Below are positions 8,323-16,065 of a DNA stretch of 64,000 bases, piece by piece. This DNA comes from CAJCIY01 sp964245825. GTDB lineage: Bacteria > Actinomycetota > Actinomycetes > Mycobacteriales > CAJCIY01. The notes beneath the pieces are model-generated. The model searched no databases. It was not told the origin of the DNA and saw only the letters and a program-made list of their open reading frames with translations. Both the position numbers and the translations under genes were made by a program. The stretch lies in the NCBI GenBank assembly GCA_964245825.1, contig CAXTNT010000002.1:124001-188000 (forward strand), read 5' to 3'. Every line of letters begins with the position of its first letter. Within the stretch, counting starts at the first letter, position 1.

Positions 8323-9330
8323 ATGAGTGAGGATGGGACGGTGACGACGAGCCATCGGCGGGGGGTTGGCGCCGGACCCACCAAGGCTGCGATGAGCGGC
8401 CTTCGGGCGCGGTCGAGCGCCGCCATGACCACTGTCCTCGTCGCGGTTCTGGTCGGGCTGGCGGGAGCCGGCAGCGCCGCTCTCTTCGCGGACGCCGCCT
8501 TGGCGGCCCCTGGGTCGGCGGCCGAGCCGGCCGTCAGCGACGATCACGTCAGTTACGACGCGGTGACAGGGGTGCTGGGCACGGTGGACCCGGATCCTGT
8601 CGCCGCCACGGTGGGCGACAGCCTGATCTTCGCCAATGACTCCTCGGACGAGATCGTCGTCTCCGACGACGGGACCTGGGGTTCGGCGGGCTTCGACCCC
8701 ATCACGATCGGGGCCGGTGACGTGTCAGGGGAGGTTGCCGTGCCGTCCGCTGCCGGCAGCTACGGCTTCTCCGTGACCGATGAGGGAGTCCTGCTGTCGG
8801 TCCCCGGGACGGTCACCGTGACGGACGCGCAGAGTTCTCCGCCGCCCAGCACGTCGTCGAGCGACCCGGTCACGACGTCCAGCACGCCTGCCTCGACGTC
8901 GTCCGCGCCGGGTGGTGGCTCCTCCGCCAGTGGCGCGCCCGGCACCGGCAGGTCCAGTTCGACGGCCCCGGCGGCGGGTACGGCGACCACCTCGTCACCG
9001 TTCGGCGGCATCGGCCTGCCGGGCGGTCTGATCCCCTTCGCCGGTCTGGGCGGAACCGCGCCCGGCTCGGTGCAGGACCCACTGGTCGCCCCCTTTGCCC
9101 CGCTGAGGAACGGGCAGCCCCCCACACCCGCGGCGACCCCCAGCCCAACGCCGACCAGCTCGGTGGACGGCGAGGTGCTCGCCGACGCGAGCGTGCCGAG
9201 TCCGGCCACGTCCCGCGATCTAGGCCTGCCGGCCGCGGTGACCGCGGTGCTGCTGGCCGGCCTCATCGCCGCGCTGGTCCGGGTGCTACTGGCCAACCCC
9301 ACGGCGCAGGGACCCGCCCGAAAGCACTGA
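8323..9330 (+). CDS. secreted, membrane-anchored Ser/Thr/Pro-rich protein
   Basis: A 335-residue protein. An N-terminal signal-like helix (TTVLVAVLVGLAGAGSAALF) is followed by a folded domain of about 110 residues rich in Asp, Val and Gly (ATVGDSLIFANDSSDEIVV), a long Ser/Thr/Pro/Gly linker, and a C-terminal helix (LPAAVTAVLLAGLIAALVRV) with a short basic tail. The layout is that of a surface protein anchored at both ends. ATG 8323 is taken; GTG 8341 is an alternative. It lies just upstream of the rpsF operon where other actinobacteria also carry variable envelope genes. No recognised family. Confidence 0.75.
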   Translation: MSEDGTVTTSHRRGVGAGPTKAAMSGLRARSSAAMTTVLVAVLVGLAGAGSAALFADAALAAPGSAAEPAVSDDHVSYDAVTGVLGTVDPDPVAATVGDSLIFANDSSDEIVVSDDGTWGSAGFDPITIGAGDVSGEVAVPSAAGSYGFSVTDEGVLLSVPGTVTVTDAQSSPPPSTSSSDPVTTSSTPASTSSAPGGGSSASGAPGTGRSSSTAPAAGTATTSSPFGGIGLPGGLIPFAGLGGTAPGSVQDPLVAPFAPLRNGQPPTPAATPSPTPTSSVDGEVLADASVPSPATSRDLGLPAAVTAVLLAGLIAALVRVLLANPTAQGPARKH

Positions 9331-9456
9331 CGGCTGTGGACGACGGCCAACGGCCCCGTTCCGGCTGGTAACCTGACGTCCGTCCGCTGACGCTGACGCC
9401 CTCCTGCCACGGAATGTCCGTGGCCGCCGCAGTCCACAGGAGGAGGTGGGGCCCGC

Positions 9457-9747
9457 ATGCGTCACTACGAGTTGATGGTCATCCTCGACCCCGATCTCGA
9501 GGAGCGCACCATTGCGCCGAGCCTCGAGCAGTTCCTCAAGGTCGTCACCACCGCCGGTGGTTCCGTCGAGAAGGTCGACGTCTGGGGGCGCCGTCGCCTC
9601 GCCTACGAAATCACCAAGAAGTCCGAGGGCATCTACGCCGTCGTGACCCTGACCTCAGACCCGCCGGCGGTCGCCGAGCTCGACCGGCAGCTCAACCTCA
9701 ACGAGGCCGTGCTGCGCACCAAGGTCATGCGCCCCGACGCGCACTGA
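9457..9747 (+). CDS. rpsF: 30S ribosomal protein bS6
   Basis: A 96-residue protein with the typical S6 start MRHYELMVILDPDLEER and the conserved VDVWGRRRLAYEI segment. It binds 16S rRNA of the platform together with bS18. An AGGAGGAGG ribosome site lies upstream (about 9439-9447). It is the first gene of the rpsF-ssb-rpsR-rplI operon. Confidence 0.97.
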   Translation: MRHYELMVILDPDLEERTIAPSLEQFLKVVTTAGGSVEKVDVWGRRRLAYEITKKSEGIYAVVTLTSDPPAVAELDRQLNLNEAVLRTKVMRPDAH

Positions 9748-9814
9748 TCGATCCGACCACCCGCGCTCGCCCACTTCCCCGGCAGCGCCCGCCCTCCTCC
9801 GGAAGGAACGAGAC

Positions 9815-10300
9815 ATGGCTGGCGAGACCGTCATCACCGTCGTGGGCAACCTGACTGCCGACCCCGAGCTGCGCTTCACCCCGAGCGGAGCGGCGGTCGC
9901 CAGCTTCACCGTCGCCTCCACCCCGCGGATGCTCGACAAGGCCACGAACGAGTGGAAGGACGGCGACGCCCTGTTCCTGCGCTGCTCGGTCTGGCGCCAA
10001 GCGGCTGAGAACGTCGCCGAGTCGCTCACCCGCGGTTCGCGGGTGATCGTCCAGGGTCGGTTGAAGCAGCGCTCGTTCGAGACCAAGGAAGGCGAGAAGC
10101 GGACCGTGGTCGAGCTCGACGTCGACGAGGTCGGGCCGTCCCTGCGCTACGCCACCGCCAAGGTCAACAAGGCCAGTCGCGGTGGCGCCTCCTACGGTGA
10201 GAACGGCGCGGGCGCCCCCGCCCGCAACGACGACCCCTGGTCGACACCGGCCCCCGCCACCACGGGTGGCGCCGCCTTCGCCGACGAGCCACCCTTCTAG
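9815..10300 (+). CDS. ssb: single-stranded DNA-binding protein
   Basis: A 161-residue SSB. The OB fold covers about residues 1-112 (TVVGNLTADPELRF, then FLRCSVWRQAAENVAESL and SRVIVQGRLKQRSFE). A short Gly/Pro/Ala-rich linker leads to the acidic tip ADEPPF, which recruits replication and repair partners. It forms tetramers on single-stranded DNA. Its place between rpsF and rpsR is the classic arrangement. GGAAGGA precedes the ATG. Confidence 0.97.
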   Translation: MAGETVITVVGNLTADPELRFTPSGAAVASFTVASTPRMLDKATNEWKDGDALFLRCSVWRQAAENVAESLTRGSRVIVQGRLKQRSFETKEGEKRTVVELDVDEVGPSLRYATAKVNKASRGGASYGENGAGAPARNDDPWSTPAPATTGGAAFADEPPF

Positions 10301-10375
10301 CCAGTCCGGCCACGATCCTCGTGGCCGCTTCCCCCGGCCGCCGCGCGCGGCCTGCATCGATCCAGGAGCAACCGA

Positions 10376-10612
10376 ATGCCGAAGGCCCCGCTGCGCAAGC
10401 CCAAGCGCAAAGTCTGTGAGTTCTGCAAGAACAAGGTCACGTACGTGGATTACAAGGACTCCGCGCTGCTGCGCCGTTTCATCTCCGACCGTGGCAAGAT
10501 CCGCGCCCGGCGAGTCAGCGGCAACTGCCGCCAGCACCAGAGCGACGTCGCGGTAGCGATCAAGAACAGCCGCGAGATGGCCCTCCTGCCCTACACCTCG
10601 CTGGCGCGTTGA
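10376..10612 (+). CDS. rpsR: 30S ribosomal protein bS18, Cys-containing form
   Basis: A 78-residue S18. It keeps cysteines in CEFCKNKVTYVDYKD and GNCRQHQ (C-x2-C ... C-x2-H), so it is the zinc-binding (C+) form, unlike the C- paralogue that actinobacteria use in zinc shortage. RRFISDRGKIRARRVSG is the rRNA-binding core. CAGGAG lies ahead of the ATG. Confidence 0.96.
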   Translation: MPKAPLRKPKRKVCEFCKNKVTYVDYKDSALLRRFISDRGKIRARRVSGNCRQHQSDVAVAIKNSREMALLPYTSLAR

Positions 10613-10614
10613 GC

Positions 10615-11061
10615 ATGAAGCTGATCCTGACGCAGGAGGTCGACGCGCTCGGCGCGCCCGGCGAGATCGTCGAGGTCGCCGACGGCTACGGCCGCAACTA
10701 CCTCATCCCGCAGGGCTTCGCGATCCGCTGGACGCGCGGTGGCGAGAAGCAGATCTCCACCATTCGGCGGGCTCGGGAGGTGCGGAGCATCCGCGATGTC
10801 GGGCACGCGCGCGAGGTCGCCGGCCAGCTCGCCGACCTGTCGGTCACGCTGCCGCTCCGCGCCGGTGAGGGTGGTCGGCTGTTCGGTTCGGTCACCACCA
10901 CCGACGTCGTCGAGGCCGTGAAGGCCGCCGGTGGCCCGGTCCTGGACCGGCGCCGGGTGCAGCTGCCCGGTCACATCAAGACCACCGGCAAGCACGCCGT
11001 GACCGTTGACCTGCACCCCGAGGTCACGGCCAGCGTCACGTTGGAGGTCGTCCCGGCCTGA
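10615..11061 (+). CDS. rplI: 50S ribosomal protein bL9
   Basis: A 148-residue L9: N-terminal domain MKLILTQEVDALG with VADGYGRNYLIPQGFA, a connecting helix and the C-terminal rRNA-binding domain (GRLFGSVTTTDVVEAV). It begins two bases after the rpsR stop and lacks a strong ribosome site, so it is probably translated by coupling. It is the last gene before a strong terminator. Confidence 0.96.
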   Translation: MKLILTQEVDALGAPGEIVEVADGYGRNYLIPQGFAIRWTRGGEKQISTIRRAREVRSIRDVGHAREVAGQLADLSVTLPLRAGEGGRLFGSVTTTDVVEAVKAAGGPVLDRRRVQLPGHIKTTGKHAVTVDLHPEVTASVTLEVVPA

Positions 11062-11079
11062 CAGCCTGCTGTTCGCCCC

Positions 11080-11110
11080 GGCCCCGGCTCCTCTCGAGGA
11101 CGCCGGGGCC
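11080..11110 (+). terminator. stem-loop terminator of the rpsF operon
   Basis: GGCCCCGGC (11080-11088) pairs perfectly with GCCGGGGCC (11102-11110) over a 13-base loop, with further CTC/GAG pairing inside. It starts 18 bases after the rplI stop. There is no long T tract, as is common in actinobacteria. Confidence 0.75.
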
Positions 11111-11228
11111 GTCTCGTCAGCGCTGGCCTCGTGACGGGCCGTGGTGAGCTGCACCTTCCCGGAACGCGGGCGCTTGTCCCCACACCGACTACCCACGCCG
11201 CCCACAGCGCCACCGCGTGTCGTCCCCA

Positions 11229-11254
11229 GGCTGTGCACGTCCCTGTGCACAGCC
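11229..11254. promoter_or_regulatory. inverted repeat in the dnaB leader
   Basis: GGCTGTGCAC (11229-11238) and GTGCACAGCC (11245-11254) are perfect 10-bp arms separated by six bases. They sit in the ~300-base gene-free stretch between rplI and dnaB. The half site resembles a DnaA box (TTGTCCACA) with a changed centre, so DnaA or another replication-linked factor could bind. No other feature is seen in the stretch. Confidence 0.5.
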
Positions 11255-11412
11255 CGACTTGGTCGTGGCGGCAGCGGGTGCCTACGGTCGCACGTCGGCC
11301 GCCGATCCGAACCACGCAGGACTGTCGGAGCCGGCCGGTACGAAGAGGTCCGACCGCGGCCAACAGATCCGGGGCGCAGGCGGCAGCGGTCGCGCAGAGG
11401 GGAGCACGCACG

Positions 11413-12813
11413 GTGGTCGCCGAGGTCATCCGGGTGCCCGACTCCGCTCGCGGTCAGTCGCTGGGAGCCGTCGAGTTCGAGCGCACACCCCCCCAGGACG
11501 TCACCGCCGAGCAGTCTGTGCTCGGCGGCATGCTGTTGTCCCGCGACGCGATCGCCGACGTGTTGGAGGTCATCCGCCCGGCCGACTTCTACCGGCCGTC
11601 CCACCAGCTCGTCTACGACGCGGTGCTCGACCTGTACGGCCGGGGCGACCCGGTCGACGCCGTGACCGTCGCCGACGCCCTGCAGAAGGCGGGCACGTTG
11701 GTGCGGGCCGGCGGAGCGTCGTACCTGGTCACGCTGGTCTCCTCGGTGCCGACGGCCGCCAACGCCGGCTACTACGCGCGGATCGTCGCGGAGAAGGCGG
11801 TGCTCCGCCGGCTGGTCGAGGCAGGCACCCGCATCGTGCAGCTGGGGTACGCGGCCGACCGCGGCGAGAGCGGGCTCGGTGACGCCGACGAGGCGGTCGA
11901 CCGGGCGCAGGCCGCCGTCTACGAGGTGACCGAGCGGCGGATCAGCGAGGACTACCAACCGTTGGAGGTGCTGCTCGGCCCCACCCTGGAGGAGCTGGAG
12001 GCGATCGAGGGTCACGACGGGGTGATGTCCGGGGTGCCGACGGGGTTCGCGGATCTCGATGCCCTGATGAACGGCCTCCATCCGGGGCAGCTCGTCGTGG
12101 TCGCAGCTCGCCCGGCGATCGGCAAGTCCACGCTCGGGCTCGATCTTGCGCGGTCGGCGTCGGTGGCCCACGGATTGACGTCCTGCATCTTCAGCCTCGA
12201 GATGAGCCGCAGCGAGATCACCATGCGACTGCTGTCGGCCGAGGCGCGGGTCTCGCTCGGGGCGATGCGGTCGGGCCGGCTCACCGACGACGACTGGACC
12301 CGGCTCGCCCGTCGCATGGGCGAGCTGTCCTCGGCTCCGCTGTTCATCGACGACAGCCCCAACCTCACCATGATGGAGATCAGGGCCAAGGCCCGGCGGC
12401 TCAAGCAACGCCACGGCCTGCGCCTCATCGTGCTGGACTACCTGCAGCTGATGTCCTCGCCGCGCAAGGTCGAGAGCCGCCAGCAGGAGGTGAGCGAAAT
12501 CAGCCGGCAGTGCAAGCTGCTGGCCAAGGAACTCGAGGTCCCGATCGTGGCGATCAGCCAGCTCAACCGCTCCTCCGAGCAACGGCAGGACAAGAAGCCG
12601 TTGCTGTCGGACCTGCGCGAGTCCGGTGCCATCGAGCAGGACGCCGACGTGGTGATCCTGCTGCACCGCGAGGACGCCTACGAGCGCGAGTCGGCCCGTG
12701 CCGGCGAGGCCGACTTCATCGTCGCCAAGCACCGCAACGGCCGGACGGACACGGTCACCGTCGCCTTCCAGGGTCACTACTCGCGCTTCGCCGACATGGC
12801 CCCCCTGGGCTGA
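11413..12813 (+). CDS. dnaB: replicative DNA helicase DnaB
   Basis: A 466-residue hexameric helicase. The N-terminal primase-binding domain (about residues 25-130, starting PQDVTAEQSVLGGMLLS) is followed by a linker helix and the RecA-like motor with Walker A (ARPAIGKSTLGLDLA), the LEMSRSEITMRLL motif, Walker B (LRLIVLDYLQLMSS), the IVAISQLNRSSEQR and LSDLRESGAIEQDADVVILL motifs and the DFIVAKHRNG tail motif. No intein is present. Walker A has Pro-Ala where DnaB usually has Pro-Gly. GTG 11413 is chosen because AGGGGAG precedes it by about eight bases; the open frame continues upstream through the leader dyad. Confidence 0.95.
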   Translation: MVAEVIRVPDSARGQSLGAVEFERTPPQDVTAEQSVLGGMLLSRDAIADVLEVIRPADFYRPSHQLVYDAVLDLYGRGDPVDAVTVADALQKAGTLVRAGGASYLVTLVSSVPTAANAGYYARIVAEKAVLRRLVEAGTRIVQLGYAADRGESGLGDADEAVDRAQAAVYEVTERRISEDYQPLEVLLGPTLEELEAIEGHDGVMSGVPTGFADLDALMNGLHPGQLVVVAARPAIGKSTLGLDLARSASVAHGLTSCIFSLEMSRSEITMRLLSAEARVSLGAMRSGRLTDDDWTRLARRMGELSSAPLFIDDSPNLTMMEIRAKARRLKQRHGLRLIVLDYLQLMSSPRKVESRQQEVSEISRQCKLLAKELEVPIVAISQLNRSSEQRQDKKPLLSDLRESGAIEQDADVVILLHREDAYERESARAGEADFIVAKHRNGRTDTVTVAFQGHYSRFADMAPLG

Positions 12814-12854
12814 CACCGGGCGTGCGGCCCGCGGGCAATTATGGTGGTCGCCGC

Positions 12855-13613
12855 CTAGATCGACCTTGTGGATCTGCGCTGATCGAGGACGTCGAGGTCG
12901 CGTTCGGCAAACTGGCGGTGCAGCCACTCCTCGTTGACGATCGCGCGCAGACAGCGGCGTACCGGATAGCTGCCCGCCGGCGGGTAGCCCGGCGGCGGCA
13001 CGAGTTCGGTGTCGCCGCCGACCTGTTCGTCGGTGAGGGTCGCGAGGAGGTCGTGGACGGTGCGCATGCGGTCAGCGCGCAGGTCGAGCATCTCGTCCAG
13101 GGATGGTCGCGCGTCGGGATCGTTCGGCACGCTGGGGTCGGGACCCATCTCGTCGTGCGGGAGGCCCAGTGGGGCGTACGGCTGCGGGTGCCCGAGGATC
13201 GCGCGGCGCACCCATGCGTCGGTGGCGAAAACGAGGTGACGCAGCGTCTCTATGAACGACCACTCGCCCTGGACCCGCTCGTGCAGCAAGTCGGGCGGCA
13301 AGCGCTTGGCGCGTTCGACGGTCGGCGGCCACGCCCGCTCGATGATCGCCCACGCCTCGCGGAACCCATCCGCGTCGACCGGGTCGAGCTTCGTCCGCTC
13401 CGGGTAGCGCCGGTTCAGCTCGGCCTCGATGAGCGGCACGACATCGACGCCGTTGATCCGGACGCTGCGGATCTCTCCGTCGATGTCGACGTCCTCGAGC
13501 CATGCGCCACGCAACGTCGCCCCGGTGAAGTACACATTGCGGAACCATGCGCCGCTGAAATCGACCTGCTCGAATCGAGCGCCGGAAAAGTCCTGCTGCA
13601 CGAACTCGGCCAT
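12855..13613 (-). CDS. DinB-like protein with N-terminal pentapeptide repeats
   Basis: A 252-residue protein. Residues 5-45 are pentapeptide-type repeats (FSGARFEQVDFSGAWFRNVY), followed by a four-helix DinB/YfiT-like domain with the usual ligand motifs (WSFIETLRHLVFATDAW and IVNEEWLHRQFAERDLD). DinB-family proteins bind a metal and include thiol-S-transferases using mycothiol or bacillithiol; the real substrate is unknown. This fusion is found in actinobacteria. It is convergent with dnaB and divergent from the cytosine deaminase gene. Confidence 0.82.
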   Translation of the reverse strand: MAEFVQQDFSGARFEQVDFSGAWFRNVYFTGATLRGAWLEDVDIDGEIRSVRINGVDVVPLIEAELNRRYPERTKLDPVDADGFREAWAIIERAWPPTVERAKRLPPDLLHERVQGEWSFIETLRHLVFATDAWVRRAILGHPQPYAPLGLPHDEMGPDPSVPNDPDARPSLDEMLDLRADRMRTVHDLLATLTDEQVGGDTELVPPPGYPPAGSYPVRRCLRAIVNEEWLHRQFAERDLDVLDQRRSTRSI

Positions 13614-13682
13614 GCGCGGAGCCTCCCACCGGGTACCGACACCCCAGCGCGCCGGCTGGTGGTCCCGTGGGACGCTGCAGCG

Positions 13683-14165
13683 GTGTCGCCGACGCTCCCG
13701 CTGACCGACGCGGACCGCCACTTCCTGGGGATCGCCCGCCAGCAGGCCGAGCTCGGGGCCGCCGAGGGCGGCATCCCGGTCGGCGCTGCCCTGGTCGCGG
13801 CCGGCCGGGTCCTGGGCGCGGGCCGCAACCGGCGCGTCCAGGAGGGCAGCGCGATCCGGCACGGGGAGACCGACGCGGTCGAGCGGGCCGGCCGGCTGAC
13901 GGCGGCGACGTACCGCTCCGCGACCCTCTACACGACCCTCTCGCCCTGCGACCTCTGCACCGGCCTGACCCTGCTGTACGGCATCCCCCGGGTGGTCATC
14001 GGGGAGAACCGCACCTTCCGCGGCGGCGAGGCGCTGCTCGCCGCCCGCGGGGTCGAGGTGGTCGTCGCCGACGACGAGGCCTGCGCGGCGCTGATGGCCG
14101 GGTTCATCCACGCCCACCCCGAGGTCTGGTACGAGGACATCGGCGAGCCACCGGCCGCGACGTGA
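13683..14165 (+). CDS. cytosine deaminase, fungal FCY1-like
   Basis: A 160-residue zinc deaminase. Zinc ligands are His in SAIRHGETDAVE (catalytic Glu adjacent) and two Cys in TLYTTLSPCDLCTG. The text around these motifs and the C-terminus (YGIPRVVIGEN and WYEDIGE) follow yeast cytosine deaminase closely, not the larger TIM-barrel CodA of most bacteria. The reaction is cytosine to uracil plus ammonia. The next gene, upp, overlaps by four bases and uses uracil, which makes a two-step salvage route. GTG 13683 is the likely start. Confidence 0.85.
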   Translation: MSPTLPLTDADRHFLGIARQQAELGAAEGGIPVGAALVAAGRVLGAGRNRRVQEGSAIRHGETDAVERAGRLTAATYRSATLYTTLSPCDLCTGLTLLYGIPRVVIGENRTFRGGEALLAARGVEVVVADDEACAALMAGFIHAHPEVWYEDIGEPPAAT

Positions 14166-14800
14166 CGGTGGTCGTCCTCGACCATCCGCTGGCCGCGGCC
14201 CGCCTGACCGAGCTGCGGGCGGCGGCCACGGCCGGGCCGCGGTTCCGCGCCCTGGTCGCGGACGTCGGGCTGCTGCTCGCGGTCGAGGCCACCCGAGCCC
14301 TGCCGACCGCGCCGGCCTCGGTGCGTACGCCGGTAGCGGCCGCGACGGGCTCGCGGCTCGCGGTGGCCCCGTTGCTGGTGCCGGTCCTGCGCGCCGGGCT
14401 CGGGCTGCTGGCCCCTTTCCAGCTGCTGCTGCCGGAGGCCGAGGTGGCGATGGTCGGGCTGCGCCGGGACGAGCAGACCCTGGCCGCCGACTGGTACCTC
14501 GACCGGCTGCCGGCCGACCTCGCCGGCCGGCCGGTGTTCGTGCTGGACCCGATGCTCGCCACCGGAGGGACGGTGCTGGCCGTGCTGCGGGTGCTCGCGG
14601 TGCGCGGCGCCCAGCGCGCCACGGTGGTCAGCCTGCTGGCCTCGCCGGAGGGGCTGGCCGCGCTCGCAGCGGGCGCTCCCGGGCTCCCGGTCGACGTGGT
14701 CACCGCCGCGGTCGACGAACGCCTCGACGCCCGCGGCTGGATCGTTCCCGGCCTCGGTGACGCCGGCGACCGCCTGGCCGAAGGCGCCGCGCCCGACTGA
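14162..14800 (+). CDS. upp: uracil phosphoribosyltransferase
   Basis: A 212-residue enzyme making UMP from uracil and PRPP. The PRPP loop is VFVLDPMLATGGTVLAV. The uracil-binding tail has RGWIVPGLGDAGDRLAEG, close to the usual Y-I-V-P-G-L-G-D-A-G-D-R. VPVLRAGLGLLAPFQLLLP is the conserved N-terminal segment. It starts with GTG that overlaps the stop of the cytosine deaminase gene (GTGA), so translation is coupled. Confidence 0.95.
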   Translation: MTVVVLDHPLAAARLTELRAAATAGPRFRALVADVGLLLAVEATRALPTAPASVRTPVAAATGSRLAVAPLLVPVLRAGLGLLAPFQLLLPEAEVAMVGLRRDEQTLAADWYLDRLPADLAGRPVFVLDPMLATGGTVLAVLRVLAVRGAQRATVVSLLASPEGLAALAAGAPGLPVDVVTAAVDERLDARGWIVPGLGDAGDRLAEGAAPD

Positions 14801-14837
14801 GCCGGCGCCGATGGCGCCGACTGCGGCTGAACCCGGG

Positions 14838-15083
14838 CTACTCCTTGTCGGGCAGCTTGGAGACGATCTCGCCGGCCTTCCCGGCCACCTTCGACAGCGG
14901 GCTGTGGAACTTGCCCTTGGTCTGCTTGTCGAGCACGGACCCGCCCTTGTCGATCGCCTTGCCGACGCTGTCCTTGTGCTCGGCCGCGAAGTCCTTGCTC
15001 TTTTCGGCGGCCACCGCGGCCGCCTCCTTGCCCTTCTCGGCCGCCTTCTTGGCCGCGTCCTTCGCGCTGTCGAGGAACGACAT
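14838..15083 (-). CDS. Rv0909-like small Lys/Ala-rich protein
   Basis: An 81-residue, highly charged helical protein (MSFLDSAKDAAKKAAEKGKE start; VGKAIDKGGSVLDKQTKGKF later). It matches the short actinobacterial family PF14013 named after the Mycobacterium Rv0909 antitoxin. AGGAGG lies five bases before the ATG. No toxin gene is next to it, and many family members are solitary, so an antitoxin role is not supported by context. It is divergent from the TetR gene. Confidence 0.75.
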   Translation of the reverse strand: MSFLDSAKDAAKKAAEKGKEAAAVAAEKSKDFAAEHKDSVGKAIDKGGSVLDKQTKGKFHSPLSKVAGKAGEIVSKLPDKE

Positions 15084-15208
15084 GGTGCCTCCTGGGTCGA
15101 TGTCGCAGGTCCGCCGGGCCTGCTCGCGGAGCCGGCATCGTCGCACGCCGTGCGTGCGGCGGCCCGGTAGTACGTACGCTGGCCAGATCCACCACTCGGG
15201 AGTGAGCC

Positions 15209-15937
15209 ATGAGCACCCGTCACCGGGAGGACGTGCCCCCGCCCGATGTCGGGGACGGCCGCCGTCAGCGCTGGGCCGGCCACCGCGAGGCGCGGCGGGC
15301 GGAGCTGGTCGTGGCTGCCGTCAGCGCGATCGACCGGCTCGGCCCGGGCGTGGGCATGGAGGACATCGCGGCCGAGGCGGGCGTCACCAAGCCGGTGATC
15401 TACCGCTACTTTGCCGACCGGTCCGACCTCTACCTGGCGGTCGGCCGGTACGCGGCCAACGAGCTGATGACGGACGTGCTGGGCGCGATGGAGGCCCACC
15501 GCGACCCGAAGGAGATGCTCGCCGCGGCGGTCGACGCGTACCTGGACCAGATCGAACGCGCACCCAACGTGTACCGCTTCGTCGTCAGCCGGCCGCTGCC
15601 CGACCGGAGTCTGGGCACGGACGTGGCGCACGACTACCAGTCGCTCATCGCCGCCGGGGTCGCCCGCTCGCTGGGCCGCGCGTTGCGCGAGGCGGGTCTG
15701 GACAGCGGCGGCGCAGAGGCCTGGGCGCACGGCATCGTCGGGTGCGTCCGGGCTGCCGGCGACTGGTGGCTGGAGCGGCGGAGCATGGCCCGCGCGGACC
15801 TCAGCGACTACCTCGTGGCTCTGCTGTGGGGTGGGATCGGGGCCATGTCCGCCCAGCCCGGGGTGACGCCGACGACCGGCGACGGCGGGGTGCTGCGCCT
15901 GCTCGGGTCCCAGCCGGCCGTGGGCGACCGCGCCTGA
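15209..15937 (+). CDS. TetR family regulator
   Basis: A 242-residue regulator. The N-terminal HTH (about residues 25-75) has MEDIAAEAGVTKPVIYRYFADRSDLY in two parts: helix 2 (MEDIAAEAGV) and the recognition helix with KPVIYRYF. The C-terminal ligand domain is helical. It precedes the E1alpha gene by 128 bases on the same strand and is a candidate regulator of it. A GTACGTAC palindrome lies at 15170-15177, 32 bases before the start, and could be its site. Confidence 0.88.
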   Translation: MSTRHREDVPPPDVGDGRRQRWAGHREARRAELVVAAVSAIDRLGPGVGMEDIAAEAGVTKPVIYRYFADRSDLYLAVGRYAANELMTDVLGAMEAHRDPKEMLAAAVDAYLDQIERAPNVYRFVVSRPLPDRSLGTDVAHDYQSLIAAGVARSLGRALREAGLDSGGAEAWAHGIVGCVRAAGDWWLERRSMARADLSDYLVALLWGGIGAMSAQPGVTPTTGDGGVLRLLGSQPAVGDRA

Positions 15938-16065
15938 GGCTCGGCGCCCCTACAGTGAGCCATGTCGCAGCGGCATGGCGGAGACCCCGCTGGGCGCGGT
16001 GACCCGTACCTGCGCTCGTGGCCTGGTGACCCCACGCTCGGGCGGCCGATGTCGAAGGAGCCGTC

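Noticed and set aside
14838..15083. Toxin-antitoxin pair
   Set aside because: Only the Rv0909-like protein is present; neighbours are upp and a TetR gene, not a toxin.
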